64,000 bases of DNA from Phenylobacterium sp. (lineage in GTDB: Bacteria; Pseudomonadota; Alphaproteobacteria; Caulobacterales; Caulobacteraceae), in contig NZ_JAUXXE010000019.1 in NCBI RefSeq assembly GCF_030681155.1, positions 62,001-126,000 on the forward strand. The letters are read 5' to 3'. Under the pieces are notes generated by a model. It ran no database searches, was not told the origin of the DNA, and saw only the letters and a program-made list of their open reading frames with translations. Both the position numbers and the translations under genes were made by a program. This document shows positions 28,519 through 38,016 of this stretch, one piece after another. Numbering within the stretch: position 1 is the stretch's first letter; every line of letters begins with the position of its first letter.

Positions 28519-29244
28519 CTAGGGCCGCGCCGGGCTCAGAAACCCTGGCGGCTCGACGACGCCGCGATTGAAGAACAAACCCGCCACATTGCCGCCCGCG
28601 GCCATCACCGCATCGCGCATGCGCGCCGGCGCCCCGACATCCGGCTGGTCGGCGGCGACCACCAGCACAGTTTGATCCATGAACGGCGAAACGGTCAGCC
28701 CCGCGCGCGAGCGTTCCGGCGAGGGGCCGTCGACGATGACCAGATCGACGACGCGTCGCAGGCTGTCCCAATAGTGGCCGGCAGCCAGCACATGGACGCC
28801 CTGGCCTGCAGCCAGGCACTCGCGCTGAAACCTCGTAACCCACCATCGCGCCGCTCCGACGCGGTGGGCGGCCAGGTACTGGGCGTCTGGCCGAACCTCA
28901 CCAGCCGCGGTCTGAGCCTGCGGCTGGATCGTAAAGAACATCGAGCCATCCGGGCTGGCCTGGGCCGGCTCCGAGAGCGCGCCATAGCGCGCAGCCCCAT
29001 CGACAATGGCTGCATGTTGGGGCGCGGCGATCAGATCCAGGTCCACCAGCCACACCGATCGGCCTGCGCGGCGGGCGGCGAACAGCGCCAACTCCCGCGC
29101 CACGGTGGAGACGCCCTCACCCCGGCGCGCGGCGGTGATCTGGACAACCCGCCCACGGCCGGAGACAGACGCCCCAAGGGACGCCCACAGCTCTGCCATC
29201 TCGGAGCTCAGATCGACCATGTCCCCGAATCGTCGTGCGTCCAC
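28519..29244 (-). CDS. CpsD/HfsB-like cytoplasmic P-loop partner of a polysaccharide co-polymerase, degenerate Walker A
   Basis: VVQITAARRGEGVSTVARELALFAARRAGRSVWLVDLDLIAAPQHA; VDLVIVDGPSPERS (Walker B-like); adjacent to a Wzc-like gene. Confidence 0.72.
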   Translation of the reverse strand: MDARRFGDMVDLSSEMAELWASLGASVSGRGRVVQITAARRGEGVSTVARELALFAARRAGRSVWLVDLDLIAAPQHAAIVDGAARYGALSEPAQASPDGSMFFTIQPQAQTAAGEVRPDAQYLAAHRVGAARWWVTRFQRECLAAGQGVHVLAAGHYWDSLRRVVDLVIVDGPSPERSRAGLTVSPFMDQTVLVVAADQPDVGAPARMRDAVMAAGGNVAGLFFNRGVVEPPGFLSPARP

Positions 29245-29274
29245 CCTCGCGAAGTTATCGCAAAGCAGGGCCCT

Positions 29275-30639
29275 CTAGCGCGGCTTCATCGAAGCGGCGC
29301 CGAGGATCGGCAGGTCCAGCGTGCGGGACGCCACCTGCGCGGTGGGCAGACCGGGCCGCATCAGCATTCGAACCAGTCCCGCGCTGAGACCCGCCAGGCT
29401 AGCCAAGAGCAGGGTGAGCCCGATCACGGGCCAGCGGAGGCTTGCACCACGTGTCGCCGGTGCGGCGCGCTGGACGATCCGGATACTGTCATTGGCCAGC
29501 AAGGCGACCTCCTGGGCCGCCCTGCCCTGCTCTTCGCGGACAGTCAGGTCGCGAACGCTGGCTTGGAGAACATCGCGCCCCAGCGACAACTCGCGGAAGC
29601 GCGGCTCAAGACCGGCGAGACGCAGCCGCCGCTCCGTCAGTTGGCTGACTTGTTCGGCCAGCGTGGCCTGAGCTCGCTTCAGGGCCGCGACATCGGCGGC
29701 CAGCTGGATCTTCTCGGTCTGCAGCGCCTGGTAGACGGGATTGACGCCAGTTCGTGTGCGCGTCGCCTCCCGAGGGCCGCTGGTGACGTCGCGATGCAGG
29801 CGAACCTCGCGTGCGACACCTCCCAATTGGGCGTCGAGCGCCGCCAACCTGCCGGCCCGATCCTGTAGCTGGACGTCGGTTTCGTACCTCTGCTGTTCGA
29901 TCTGGGCCTGGAGCGCCGACAAGGCGGTCTTTTCGGCGACAAAATCGCCGATCTTGTTGCTGACCAGGAAGTCCTGATAGGCGCTGTCCGCCTGCGCCAG
30001 ACGCGCCTGAAACAGGCGGCGCTGCTGGTCGAGAGCTTCGGAGTTAGGGGCCAGCAGAACCGAACGACGGTAGATCAGGTACTCTTCCAGCAGGGTGTTG
30101 AGGATCAAGGCTCCTGCCTTAGGATCCTCATGACTGAAGCCAAGGCGCACGACCGGGCTTCCTGGCGTGCTCTCGATCCTGAGGCTCTTCTCGATCAAGG
30201 CGGCGGCTTGCGCGACGAACCGGCGCCGATCAGCTGGCGCGGCCTTGGCGGCCTTCGCCGCGAGCTCAGGATAGGTTCGCGATAGTCCCAGCCGCTCCAC
30301 GACCCGCAGAGGCAACTGCCCTGCCCCGAGGATCTCAAGCTCCGATTGCAGCAGTTGATCGGAGTCGGGTGCGAGCCGGGAGGTTTCTCCCGTCCTGGGC
30401 CCGGAGCCATACCCAGGCTCAAGCCGCACGAGCAGACTGGAATGGGTCTGATAGCTGGTCTTCATGGCGAATGCGGCGGCCAGCCCAAGCGCGAGCACCG
30501 CCAGAAAGACGGCCAGGATCAGGCCGCGTTCACGCCAAAGAAGGATGGGAAGATCGGACAGGGCGAAACGCCTGCGGACCGCCCGCTTCGGGGGCGGCCT
30601 GGTATCTTGCGTGTCTGCCCAAGCGCCCTGCGCGGCCAT
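29275..30639 (-). CDS. Wzz/Wzc-type polysaccharide co-polymerase (HfsA-like chain-length determinant)
   Basis: N-terminal TM LILAVFLAVLALGLAAAFAMKTSYQTHSSLLVRLEPGYG, long coiled coil, C-terminal VQRAAPATRGASLRWPVIGLTLLLASLAGLSAGL. Confidence 0.83.
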   Translation of the reverse strand: MAAQGAWADTQDTRPPPKRAVRRRFALSDLPILLWRERGLILAVFLAVLALGLAAAFAMKTSYQTHSSLLVRLEPGYGSGPRTGETSRLAPDSDQLLQSELEILGAGQLPLRVVERLGLSRTYPELAAKAAKAAPADRRRFVAQAAALIEKSLRIESTPGSPVVRLGFSHEDPKAGALILNTLLEEYLIYRRSVLLAPNSEALDQQRRLFQARLAQADSAYQDFLVSNKIGDFVAEKTALSALQAQIEQQRYETDVQLQDRAGRLAALDAQLGGVAREVRLHRDVTSGPREATRTRTGVNPVYQALQTEKIQLAADVAALKRAQATLAEQVSQLTERRLRLAGLEPRFRELSLGRDVLQASVRDLTVREEQGRAAQEVALLANDSIRIVQRAAPATRGASLRWPVIGLTLLLASLAGLSAGLVRMLMRPGLPTAQVASRTLDLPILGAASMKPR

Positions 30640-30725
30640 CGAATCCCAATCAGGACCGGCCCTGGTCCTGACCCTGCGAGTAACATCCCATTACCCGTTC
30701 CGCCGAGCGCTTTTCGCAACGGCGA

Positions 30726-31001
30726 TCAGCCGGTGGCGAGCCACTCGCGGGCTTGGCGCTGGGCCTCGGCGACGTCTTCGGACGCCATCTCCTGGCTCAG
30801 TTCCTTGCGATAGATCTTGGCTTCCAGCGACCCGCGCATGGCGGCCAGATTGAACAGCATATGAGCCGATACATAGTCGAGCGGCGCGCCGCCCTGCCCG
30901 GTCGAATAGAGCAGGCCCATCTTGAAAAGGTCGTCCCCCGAAGCGTCCGGGGTCGGCAGCGGCAGCCCTTCCGCGCCTGCAATCTCCACGCTCGTAAGCA
31001 T
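30726..31001 (-). CDS. Small Sel1-repeat-like protein
   Basis: DDLFKMGLLYSTGQGGAPLDYVSAHMLFNLAAMRGSLEAKIYRKELSQEMASEDVAEAQRQAREWLA matches Sel1-like repeat spacing. Confidence 0.8.
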   Translation of the reverse strand: MLTSVEIAGAEGLPLPTPDASGDDLFKMGLLYSTGQGGAPLDYVSAHMLFNLAAMRGSLEAKIYRKELSQEMASEDVAEAQRQAREWLATG

Positions 31002-31297
31002 GATCTCGTTTCCCTAGCCCCGCCAGCTCGTCCCCGTTCTGGGTTCCGATCCCGGCGTTCTGTGATCCTAGAGAAGTCTACCGCCACTAAAGATAGGGTT
31101 AACCGCCAGAACCGAGTTACGAGAACGGGATTTTTTTCACTATTCGCTTCGTTTACTGAGCGGAAACTTCATCGACTGGGCGGCGCCGGCATCCACGCAC
31201 AAGTCGGCAAACTGACAGTTCCGTTCAGGTCGAGTTCAGGCGGCCGCCGGCAGTGTTTGTGTCAACGCCACAGACCGCTGAACTCGGAGCCAAGTCC

Positions 31298-31837
31298 ATG
31301 AAACGCCTGATCCTGAGCATCGCCGCGGTCGCCGCCGTCGCCGCCCCGATGGCGTTCACCGCGACCTCCGCCGCCGCTGACGATGACCGCGGCCGCGGCC
31401 GCGGCAATCACGAACAACGCTGGGACCGGAACGACCATCGCGGCGACCGTGATCGCGGCGACCGCCGGGACTACCGCGGTGATCGTGATCGCTATGATCG
31501 CCGGGACGACAATCGCGGCCGCTATGATCGACGCGACCATCGCCCCGCCTACAGCAACTGGGATCGCGGCCGCCACAACGGCTACTACTACAACAATCGC
31601 TGGTTCTACGGGCCGCCGCCTCAAGCCTACTACGGCAACCCCTACTATCGCCCCGGCTACGCCTCGTGGCGTCGTGGCTCGTCGCTGCCGCCCTATTATC
31701 GCGGCTACGTGGTGAACGATTACCACCGCTACCACCTGCGCCAGCCGCCGCGCGGCTACGCCTGGTACCGGGTCGGCAATGACTATCTGCTGGCCGCCAT
31801 AGCCAGCGGCATCATCTTCGACATCATCGCCAACTGA
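31298..31837 (+). CDS. RcnB family protein, periplasmic, low-complexity D/R/Y-rich
   Basis: Signal peptide, DRGDRRDYRGDRDRYDRRDD repeats, C-terminal LPPYYRGYVVNDYHRYHLRQPPRGYAWYRVGNDYLLAAIASGIIFDII. Confidence 0.88.
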   Translation: MKRLILSIAAVAAVAAPMAFTATSAAADDDRGRGRGNHEQRWDRNDHRGDRDRGDRRDYRGDRDRYDRRDDNRGRYDRRDHRPAYSNWDRGRHNGYYYNNRWFYGPPPQAYYGNPYYRPGYASWRRGSSLPPYYRGYVVNDYHRYHLRQPPRGYAWYRVGNDYLLAAIASGIIFDIIAN

Positions 31838-31860
31838 CGACGCAACACAGCCAAAACGAA

Positions 31861-31892
31861 AAACGCCCCGGAGGTCTCCTCCGGGGCGTTTG
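31861..31892. terminator. Bidirectional rho-independent terminator between rcnB-like and gatB
   Basis: aaacgccccggagg-tctcctccggggcgttt symmetric hairpin between convergent genes. Confidence 0.85.
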
Positions 31893-31896
31893 ACTA

Positions 31897-33390
31897 TCAG
31901 ATGCCCAGCTTGGACTTCAGTAGCTGGTTGACCGTCCCGGGATTGGCCTTGCCCCCGGTGGCCTTCATCACCTGGCCGACGAACCAGCCAATGGCCTGAG
32001 GCTTTTCCTTGACCGAGTCCGCCTGACCAGGATTAGCGGCGATCAGATCCTCGATGATCTTCTCCAGCGCCCCAGTGTCGGAGACTTGTTGCAGGCCCTG
32101 CTTCTCGACGATCTCCCGCGGACGGCCCTCGCCGGCCGACATGCGCTCGAAGACGTCCTTGGCGATCTTGGAAGAGATGACGTCTTCCTCGATCAGCGCG
32201 ACCAGTTCGGCGATCACGTCAGGCTTCAGCGGGCTGTCGGTGATGTCCAGGCCGCCAGCCGTCAGCTTGGCGGCCAGTTCGTTGGTCACCCAGTTCGAGA
32301 CCAGCTTGGCGTCCCGGCCCTTGGCGGCTTCCTCGAAGAAGTCGGCACGGGCCTGCTCGATGATCAGCACGCCGGCGTCGTAGGCGGTCAGGCCATACTG
32401 CGATTGCAGGCGAGCCTTCTTGGCGTCCGGCAGTTCCGGCAGCGCGTCCTGAATCGCCTTCACCCACGCCGGATCGAGTTCCAGCGGCAGCAGGTCCGGA
32501 TCGGGGAAGTAGCGATAGTCGTGCGCCTCTTCCTTCGAACGCATCGACCGGGTCTCCAGCTTGTTCGGATCGAACAGCCGTGTTTCCTGATCGATCTTGC
32601 CGCCGTCCTCAATGATCTCGATCTGCCGGCGTGCCTCGTACTCGATCGCCTGCTGGATGTAGCGGTAGGAGTTGACGTTCTTGATCTCGCAGCGCGTGCC
32701 CAGATGGCTGAAGTCGCCGGTCTCGCGGAACTTCTCATACGAGCCAACGCGGCAGACCGACACGTTCACGTCGGCGCGAAGATTGCCCTTCTCCATGTCG
32801 CCATCGCAGGTGCCGAGATAGACGAGGATGGTGCGGAGCTTCTTCACATAGGCCGCAGCCTCGGCCGATGAGCGCATGTCGGGCATCGACACGATCTCCA
32901 TCAGCGCCGTGCCGGCCCGGTTCAGGTCGACATAGGTCGAGTTCGGGTCCTGGTCGTGCAGCGATTTGCCGGCGTCCTGTTCAAGGTGGAGACGCTCGAT
33001 CCGGACATTGAAGGTAGAGCCGTCGTCGTGTTCGACGATGACCACGCCCTCGCCCACGATCGGGTCCTTGAACTGACTGATCTGGTAGCCTTGCGGCAGG
33101 TCCGGATAGAAGTAGTTCTTCCGGTCGAAGTGGCTCCTAAGATTGATCTTAGCCTCCAGGCCAAGACCGGTCTTCACCGCCTGCTCGACGCAGTGGCGAT
33201 TGATGACGGGCAACATGCCGGGCATGGCCGCATCAACCAGCGAAACCTGCTGGTTGGGACCCGCGCCGAATCCGACGGCGGCGCCCGAGAACAGCTTGGC
33301 GTTCGAGGCGACCTGGGCGTGAACCTCCAGGCCCAGAACCACTTCCCATTGGCCGGTGCGGCCGGTGATCAATTTCGACGTATCGGTCAT
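31897..33390 (-). CDS. gatB: Asp-tRNA(Asn)/Glu-tRNA(Gln) amidotransferase subunit B
   Basis: [80 protein letters not shown]. Confidence 0.97.
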   Translation of the reverse strand: MTDTSKLITGRTGQWEVVLGLEVHAQVASNAKLFSGAAVGFGAGPNQQVSLVDAAMPGMLPVINRHCVEQAVKTGLGLEAKINLRSHFDRKNYFYPDLPQGYQISQFKDPIVGEGVVIVEHDDGSTFNVRIERLHLEQDAGKSLHDQDPNSTYVDLNRAGTALMEIVSMPDMRSSAEAAAYVKKLRTILVYLGTCDGDMEKGNLRADVNVSVCRVGSYEKFRETGDFSHLGTRCEIKNVNSYRYIQQAIEYEARRQIEIIEDGGKIDQETRLFDPNKLETRSMRSKEEAHDYRYFPDPDLLPLELDPAWVKAIQDALPELPDAKKARLQSQYGLTAYDAGVLIIEQARADFFEEAAKGRDAKLVSNWVTNELAAKLTAGGLDITDSPLKPDVIAELVALIEEDVISSKIAKDVFERMSAGEGRPREIVEKQGLQQVSDTGALEKIIEDLIAANPGQADSVKEKPQAIGWFVGQVMKATGGKANPGTVNQLLKSKLGI

Positions 33391-33508
33391 GTGGCGTTCC
33401 TAGCGCCCCTCGCGCCGAAGCGGAAGCCGGCGGGTCGAAATCCCTTGCGCGATCTGCGGAACAGAGTCTGAAATCCGCACCTCAAAAAGGGGATTTGGAA
33501 ACACTCAG

Positions 33509-33823
33509 ATGAAAAAGCTGATCACCGCCGGGATCGTCGGCCTGTCGCTCGCCGCTGGCGCGCTCGCCGCAGCGCCCGCCTTCGCCCAAGCTGCAGCCGC
33601 TACGGCTGCGCCTTCCGCCGGCGACACGCCGATCGCCGACATCGCCGCTACGCCGGAAGGCAAGGCCGCGCTGGACAAGAACCTGCCCGGCCTGACCACC
33701 CATGAAGCCTATGAGCAGTTCAAGGGCATGACCCTGAAGCAAGTGCAGCCGATGAGCCAAGGTGCGATCACCGACGACCAGATCAAGACCCTGCAGGCTG
33801 ATCTGGACAAGGCCAAGAAGTAG
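33509..33823 (+). CDS. Hypothetical small exported protein
   Basis: MKKLITAGIVGLSLAAGALAAAPAFAQ signal peptide; terminator follows. Confidence 0.72.
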   Translation: MKKLITAGIVGLSLAAGALAAAPAFAQAAAATAAPSAGDTPIADIAATPEGKAALDKNLPGLTTHEAYEQFKGMTLKQVQPMSQGAITDDQIKTLQADLDKAKK

Positions 33824-33845
33824 GCTTCGACCACGTTCGGATTGG

Positions 33846-33877
33846 AAAAGCCCCGCCCTCTGGACGGGGTTTTTTTC
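33846..33877 (+). terminator. Rho-independent terminator
   Basis: aaaagccccgccctctggacggggttttttt. Confidence 0.85.
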
Positions 33878-33889
33878 TGGCTGGCGCTG

Positions 33890-34591
33890 CTACGCGCCGG
33901 GCAGCCCGGCCCCGATCGACGTGAATCCGTGCGCCTCGGCCAGGGTGGCCTTGCCCGCCGCGATCCGCGCAGAGGGATTGGGCCGTGGCTCGGCGACCTT
34001 GGCCAAAGTGTTGCGGTCGATGTGGCTGAACGGTTCGCTGCGGCCGCGAACCTGGAGCACGGTCGTTGAGACATACGACCAGCCGCCATCGGCGTTGAAG
34101 CTCACCCCGAGCTCATAGGAATCGGTCCGGAACGCCCACTCCAGGAAATCGGTCGAGCAGATCCCATATCCCGGTCCTCCCCGGTCGGCCCGGACCAACA
34201 GGCCAGAGCCGTCCGGCGCAGCGTGGCCGCTGGCCAGCGCCACCTGCCCTCGTGGGATCGCCAGGGTCTGCATGATCAGCCCGGTGTCCGGCTCCCAGAG
34301 CCAGTAGCCGACTTGGTCGTGAAAGGTGGTGTCCTCGTCCGAGGCGACGATATGGACATGGTAGCGCAGCCCGTAGAACAGCTGCGGCCCGTTGGCCTGG
34401 GGATCGATAGGCTGCATCTCGATGCGCTCGAGATAGTCGCGCCGTTCGGGCCCATCGGCCTTCGGGTTCACATCGACGCCCTTGCGCCCTTCCCACACGC
34501 CAGCTAGCCGGGCCAGCGGCCCCAAATTGGCCAGGGTGTCCGGGTCCACATTCTCCGGCTCGGTGAAGATATCGTCGGGGAAGTTGATCAT
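33890..34591 (-). CDS. Heme-binding beta-barrel / FABP-like (nitrobindin-like) family protein
   Basis: LGPLARLAGVWEGRKGVDVNPKADGPERRDYLERIEMQPIDPQANGPQLFYGLRYHVHIV...FHDQVGYWLWEPDTGLIMQTLAIPRG. Confidence 0.75.
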   Translation of the reverse strand: MINFPDDIFTEPENVDPDTLANLGPLARLAGVWEGRKGVDVNPKADGPERRDYLERIEMQPIDPQANGPQLFYGLRYHVHIVASDEDTTFHDQVGYWLWEPDTGLIMQTLAIPRGQVALASGHAAPDGSGLLVRADRGGPGYGICSTDFLEWAFRTDSYELGVSFNADGGWSYVSTTVLQVRGRSEPFSHIDRNTLAKVAEPRPNPSARIAAGKATLAEAHGFTSIGAGLPGA

Positions 34592-34665
34592 CGCATCCCT
34601 GCTCGCGCCAATCTTGGTGGTGGCTCTATCGGGAACCTCCCAAGCGTCAAGTCCACCGGCGCCCC

Positions 34666-35367
34666 TTAGCCCGTCAGCCACCGAAAGGCCCTGGCGACAA
34701 AGGCCTGGCCGTCCTGTCCGACCGGTGGGCCATGAGCCATGACGACCCGGACAGCGGGCCATTCGAGGATCCGCCGCACCGCGATACGGGCGGCGGCGCG
34801 GTCGACGAAGGCGGCGCGAAACTTCCTGGGCACTGAGGGTTGCGGCGCCGTCATCAAGTCCAGCCGCGCGACCAGCGCCCGCCAGCCCCGGAACCAGCCC
34901 GGCGGGAAGTGTTGGATCAGGTCAGTGAACAGGATCGTGGCGCTTGGTTGATGGAAAAACACGACCTCGGTGGTGATCCTGTTGCCCCGCACCAAGACCT
35001 GATCGAGCGCCGGGGCCCAGGCGGGCGATGGCGTGTCGCCGAGCTCGGCGTCGAACTGAAGGTCCGCACGTCTAAGCTTCAGGCCCGGAGCGGCGTAGAG
35101 GCTGGCCTTGGGATAGGCTTCCCGCCACTCGCCGAGAAAGAGGTGATGCAGCGAATTTGGCGCGATGAGGTGGACGACCTCGCCAAGCTCCGCCAATTCC
35201 GCTCGGAGTTCAGGGGAAAGCGCGATCGGCGACCAGATCACGAGATCGCCGCTAGCCAGACGGATCACGGCCATCCGCGTCGGGTAGCGAAACCCGATCA
35301 CCTCGGTTTCTTGCCCGTCGGCCAGCCAGATCTCCGGCCCGAACGGCTGCAGCAAAGAAACGCTCAT
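34666..35367 (-). CDS. DUF4336 (MBL-like) family protein
   Basis: VIWSPIALSPELRAELAELGEVVHLIAPNSLHHLFLGEWREAYPKASLYAAPGL. Confidence 0.75.
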   Translation of the reverse strand: MSVSLLQPFGPEIWLADGQETEVIGFRYPTRMAVIRLASGDLVIWSPIALSPELRAELAELGEVVHLIAPNSLHHLFLGEWREAYPKASLYAAPGLKLRRADLQFDAELGDTPSPAWAPALDQVLVRGNRITTEVVFFHQPSATILFTDLIQHFPPGWFRGWRALVARLDLMTAPQPSVPRKFRAAFVDRAAARIAVRRILEWPAVRVVMAHGPPVGQDGQAFVARAFRWLTG

Positions 35368-35508
35368 CTCGGCGACGTCCCCTGGGGCGCTTCAAGCGAG
35401 CGCCAGCCAAGTTGGCGCGGAACGCCGTCTCATGGCAACCGGCGTCCCGCCGCCTAGAGAACCCGAGCGATGCTCCCTGCCCTTTCAGGCAGGGAGAAGC
35501 TCAGAGGC

Positions 35509-36981
35509 CTACCACCACTTGGCGGGCTTGGCCTTGAAGTCGGCGGCCTTCTCGATGGCGCCGCCTAGCGAGAACAGCGTCCCCTCGTCCAGCGCTTTGC
35601 CGATCAGCTGCAGGCCAAGCGGCAGGCCGTTCACATCGACCCCGGCCGGAATGCTCATGCCGGGCAGGCCCGCCAGGTTCACCGTCACCGTGAAGATGTC
35701 GTTCAGGTACATCGCCACCGGATCGTCGGCATTTTCGCCCAGGCCGAACGCCGCGGACGGCGCAGTGGGGGTGAGCAGCGCGTCAACCTTCTCGAAGGCC
35801 TGGTCGAAGTCATCGGCGATGCGGCGGCGGACCTTCAGCGCCTTTAGATAGTAGGCGTCGTAATAGCCCGCCGACAGCACGTAGGTGCCGATCAGGATGC
35901 GGCGCTTCACCTCGGGGCCGAAACCGGCCGCCCGGGTGTTCTCGTAGGTCTCGGTGAGGTTCGCGCCTTCTTCGCGCAGACCAAACCGCATGCCGTCATA
36001 GCGGGCGAGGTTCGAGGACGCTTCGGCCGGGGCCACGATGTAGTAGGCCGGCAGGGCGTATTTGGTATGCGGCAGGGAGACCTCGACGATCTCGCAGCCG
36101 GCCTCCTTCAGCCAGGCGATGCCCTGCTCCCAGAGCTTCTCGATCTCGGCCGGCATGCCGTCGACCCGGTATTCCTTCGGAATGCCGACCCGCAGGCCCT
36201 TGACCGATTTGCCCACGAAGCTCGGGAAGTCCGGCACGTCGATGTCCAGGCTGGTCGAGTCCTTGGCGTCGTGGCCGGACATGGACTTCAGCAGGATGGC
36301 GGCGTCCTCGACGGTCTTGGCGATCGGGCCCGCCTGGTCGAGCGACGAGGCGAAGGCGACGACGCCCCAGCGCGAGCAACGGCCGTAGGTTGGCTTGATC
36401 CCGACCGTGCCGGTGAAGGCGGCGGGCTGGCGGATCGAGCCGCCGGTGTCGGTCGCCGTGGCTCCGAGGCACAGGTCAGCGGCCACCGAGGCCGCCGAAC
36501 CACCGGACGAACCGCCCGGGGTCAGCTTGGCGTTGGAGCCTTCCGAGCGCCAAGGGTTGATCACCGGACCGAAGGCCGAGGTCTCGTTCGACGAGCCCAT
36601 GGCGAATTCGTCGAGATTCAGCTTGCCCAGCATGACCGCACCGTCGCGCCACAGATTGGCGGTGACGGTCGATTCATAGGTCGGAATGAAGTTGCCGAGG
36701 ATGTTCGAGCAGGCCGTGGAGCGGACGCCCTCGGTGCAGAACAGGTCCTTGATGCCCAGCGGCGCGCCGTCCAGCACGCCGGCCTCGCCCTTGGCGCGGC
36801 GGGCGTCGGAGGCCTTGGCCATCTCGATGGCCTTTTCCGGGGTCTCCAGCACGAAGGCGTTCAGCGGCTTGGCGGCCGCGACCGCCTCCACGTGAGCCTC
36901 GGTCAGTTCCTGCGAGGAGAACGACTTGTCGGCTAGGCCGTCGAGGGCGGCCTTGAGGGTCAGCTTGGTGAGCGAGGTCAT
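35509..36981 (-). CDS. gatA: Asp-tRNA(Asn)/Glu-tRNA(Gln) amidotransferase subunit A
   Basis: [60 protein letters not shown] amidase signature. Confidence 0.97.
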   Translation of the reverse strand: MTSLTKLTLKAALDGLADKSFSSQELTEAHVEAVAAAKPLNAFVLETPEKAIEMAKASDARRAKGEAGVLDGAPLGIKDLFCTEGVRSTACSNILGNFIPTYESTVTANLWRDGAVMLGKLNLDEFAMGSSNETSAFGPVINPWRSEGSNAKLTPGGSSGGSAASVAADLCLGATATDTGGSIRQPAAFTGTVGIKPTYGRCSRWGVVAFASSLDQAGPIAKTVEDAAILLKSMSGHDAKDSTSLDIDVPDFPSFVGKSVKGLRVGIPKEYRVDGMPAEIEKLWEQGIAWLKEAGCEIVEVSLPHTKYALPAYYIVAPAEASSNLARYDGMRFGLREEGANLTETYENTRAAGFGPEVKRRILIGTYVLSAGYYDAYYLKALKVRRRIADDFDQAFEKVDALLTPTAPSAAFGLGENADDPVAMYLNDIFTVTVNLAGLPGMSIPAGVDVNGLPLGLQLIGKALDEGTLFSLGGAIEKAADFKAKPAKWW

Positions 36982-36982
36982 T

Positions 36983-37270
36983 CTATTCCACCACCTTGGG
37001 AACGACGAAGAAGCCGTCCACGGTCTTGGGCGCGTTCGAGAGCACCTTGGAGGCGTCGCCGCCCTCGGTGACCACGTCCTCGCGCATCGGCGCAGGCATG
37101 TGCACCGCCGAGGTCATCGGCTCGACACCGTCGGTGTCGACTTCGCTCAGTTGTTCGATCCAGGTCATGATGCCGTTCAGCTCGCTCGCGAGCTGTTCCA
37201 GCTTCTCCTCGGGCTCGGCGATCCGCGCGAGCCTCGCGACCTTACGGACGGTCGCGGCGTCGATGGCCAT
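36983..37270 (-). CDS. gatC: Asp-tRNA(Asn)/Glu-tRNA(Gln) amidotransferase subunit C
   Basis: 95 aa; [45 protein letters not shown]...FFVVPKVVE. Confidence 0.95.
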   Translation of the reverse strand: MAIDAATVRKVARLARIAEPEEKLEQLASELNGIMTWIEQLSEVDTDGVEPMTSAVHMPAPMREDVVTEGGDASKVLSNAPKTVDGFFVVPKVVE

Positions 37271-37340
37271 GGGGCCCTCCTAATGGTTCGAGGGAGGGGT
37301 TAGCCGTGTGGGCCTCCCTTTGACAAGCGATTGGTGCCCA

Positions 37341-37460
37341 GATCCTCCCCCGCCGGGGGAGGTGGATCGCCGAAGGCGAGACGGAGGGGGTCAGCGGCGA
37401 GAGTTAAAGTCCCCCTCAGTCAGCCATCCGGCTGACAGCTCCCCCAGTGGGGGAGCATCT
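37341..37460. repeat. Intergenic palindromic repeat element, resembling Caulobacter-type intergenic repeats
   Basis: Three nested palindromes: cctccccCGCCggggagg; gtcagccATCCggctgac; ctcccccAGTgggggag between gatC and ruvX. Confidence 0.6.
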
Positions 37461-37494
37461 TCTTGTTTCGAGACGATCCATCTACAGAGACGCC

Positions 37495-37968
37495 ATGGCC
37501 GTTGTCGAACTGACTGAAATTCCCGCCCTGATTCCCCGCTATTCTGCCCTGATCGGCCTCGATCTGGGCGAGAAAACCATCGGCGTGGCGGTGTCCGACA
37601 CCACCCGCATGGTGGCCAGCCCGCTGGAGCTGATCCGCAAGACCAAGTTCACCCAAGAGGCCAACCGGCTGTTCTCGCTGATCGACGGGCGCGAGGTAGG
37701 CGCCATCGTCATCGGCCTGCCGATCAATATGGACGGCACCGAGGGCGTCCGCTGCCAGTCCAACCGCGCCTTCGCCCGCAACCTGCTGCGGCTGCGTGAG
37801 ATCCCGATCGCCTTCTGGGATGAACGGATGTCGACCATGGCCGTGAACCGGTTCCTGATCGATCAGTTGGACGCCAGCCGCGCCAAACGCGCCGGTTTGG
37901 TGGACCAGATGGCCGCCGCCTGGATCCTGCAGGGCGCGTTGGAACGCCTGCGATCTGTGGGTGAATGA
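37495..37968 (+). CDS. ruvX: Holliday junction resolvase RuvX / YqgF
   Basis: IGLDLGEKTIGVAVSDTTRMVASPLELI, IVIGLPINMDGTEG, FWDERMSTMAVNRFL, VDQMAAAWILQGAL. Confidence 0.93.
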   Translation: MAVVELTEIPALIPRYSALIGLDLGEKTIGVAVSDTTRMVASPLELIRKTKFTQEANRLFSLIDGREVGAIVIGLPINMDGTEGVRCQSNRAFARNLLRLREIPIAFWDERMSTMAVNRFLIDQLDASRAKRAGLVDQMAAAWILQGALERLRSVGE

Positions 37969-38016
37969 GCAGCAACGCTTGGCGCCTCCCGCCAGGAGGC
38001 CTAAGACGCCGCTTTA

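Noticed and set aside
31201-31260. Possible EcfG-type promoters near other gttcc/ggaac occurrences (e.g. 30695, 31216, 33461, 35415)
   Set aside because: None has the matching CGTT/AACG element at 16-17 nt spacing.
31382-31560. Repetitive DNA considered as a possible CRISPR or tandem array
   Set aside because: Repeats are short, irregular and in frame within an RcnB-like CDS; no spacer structure.
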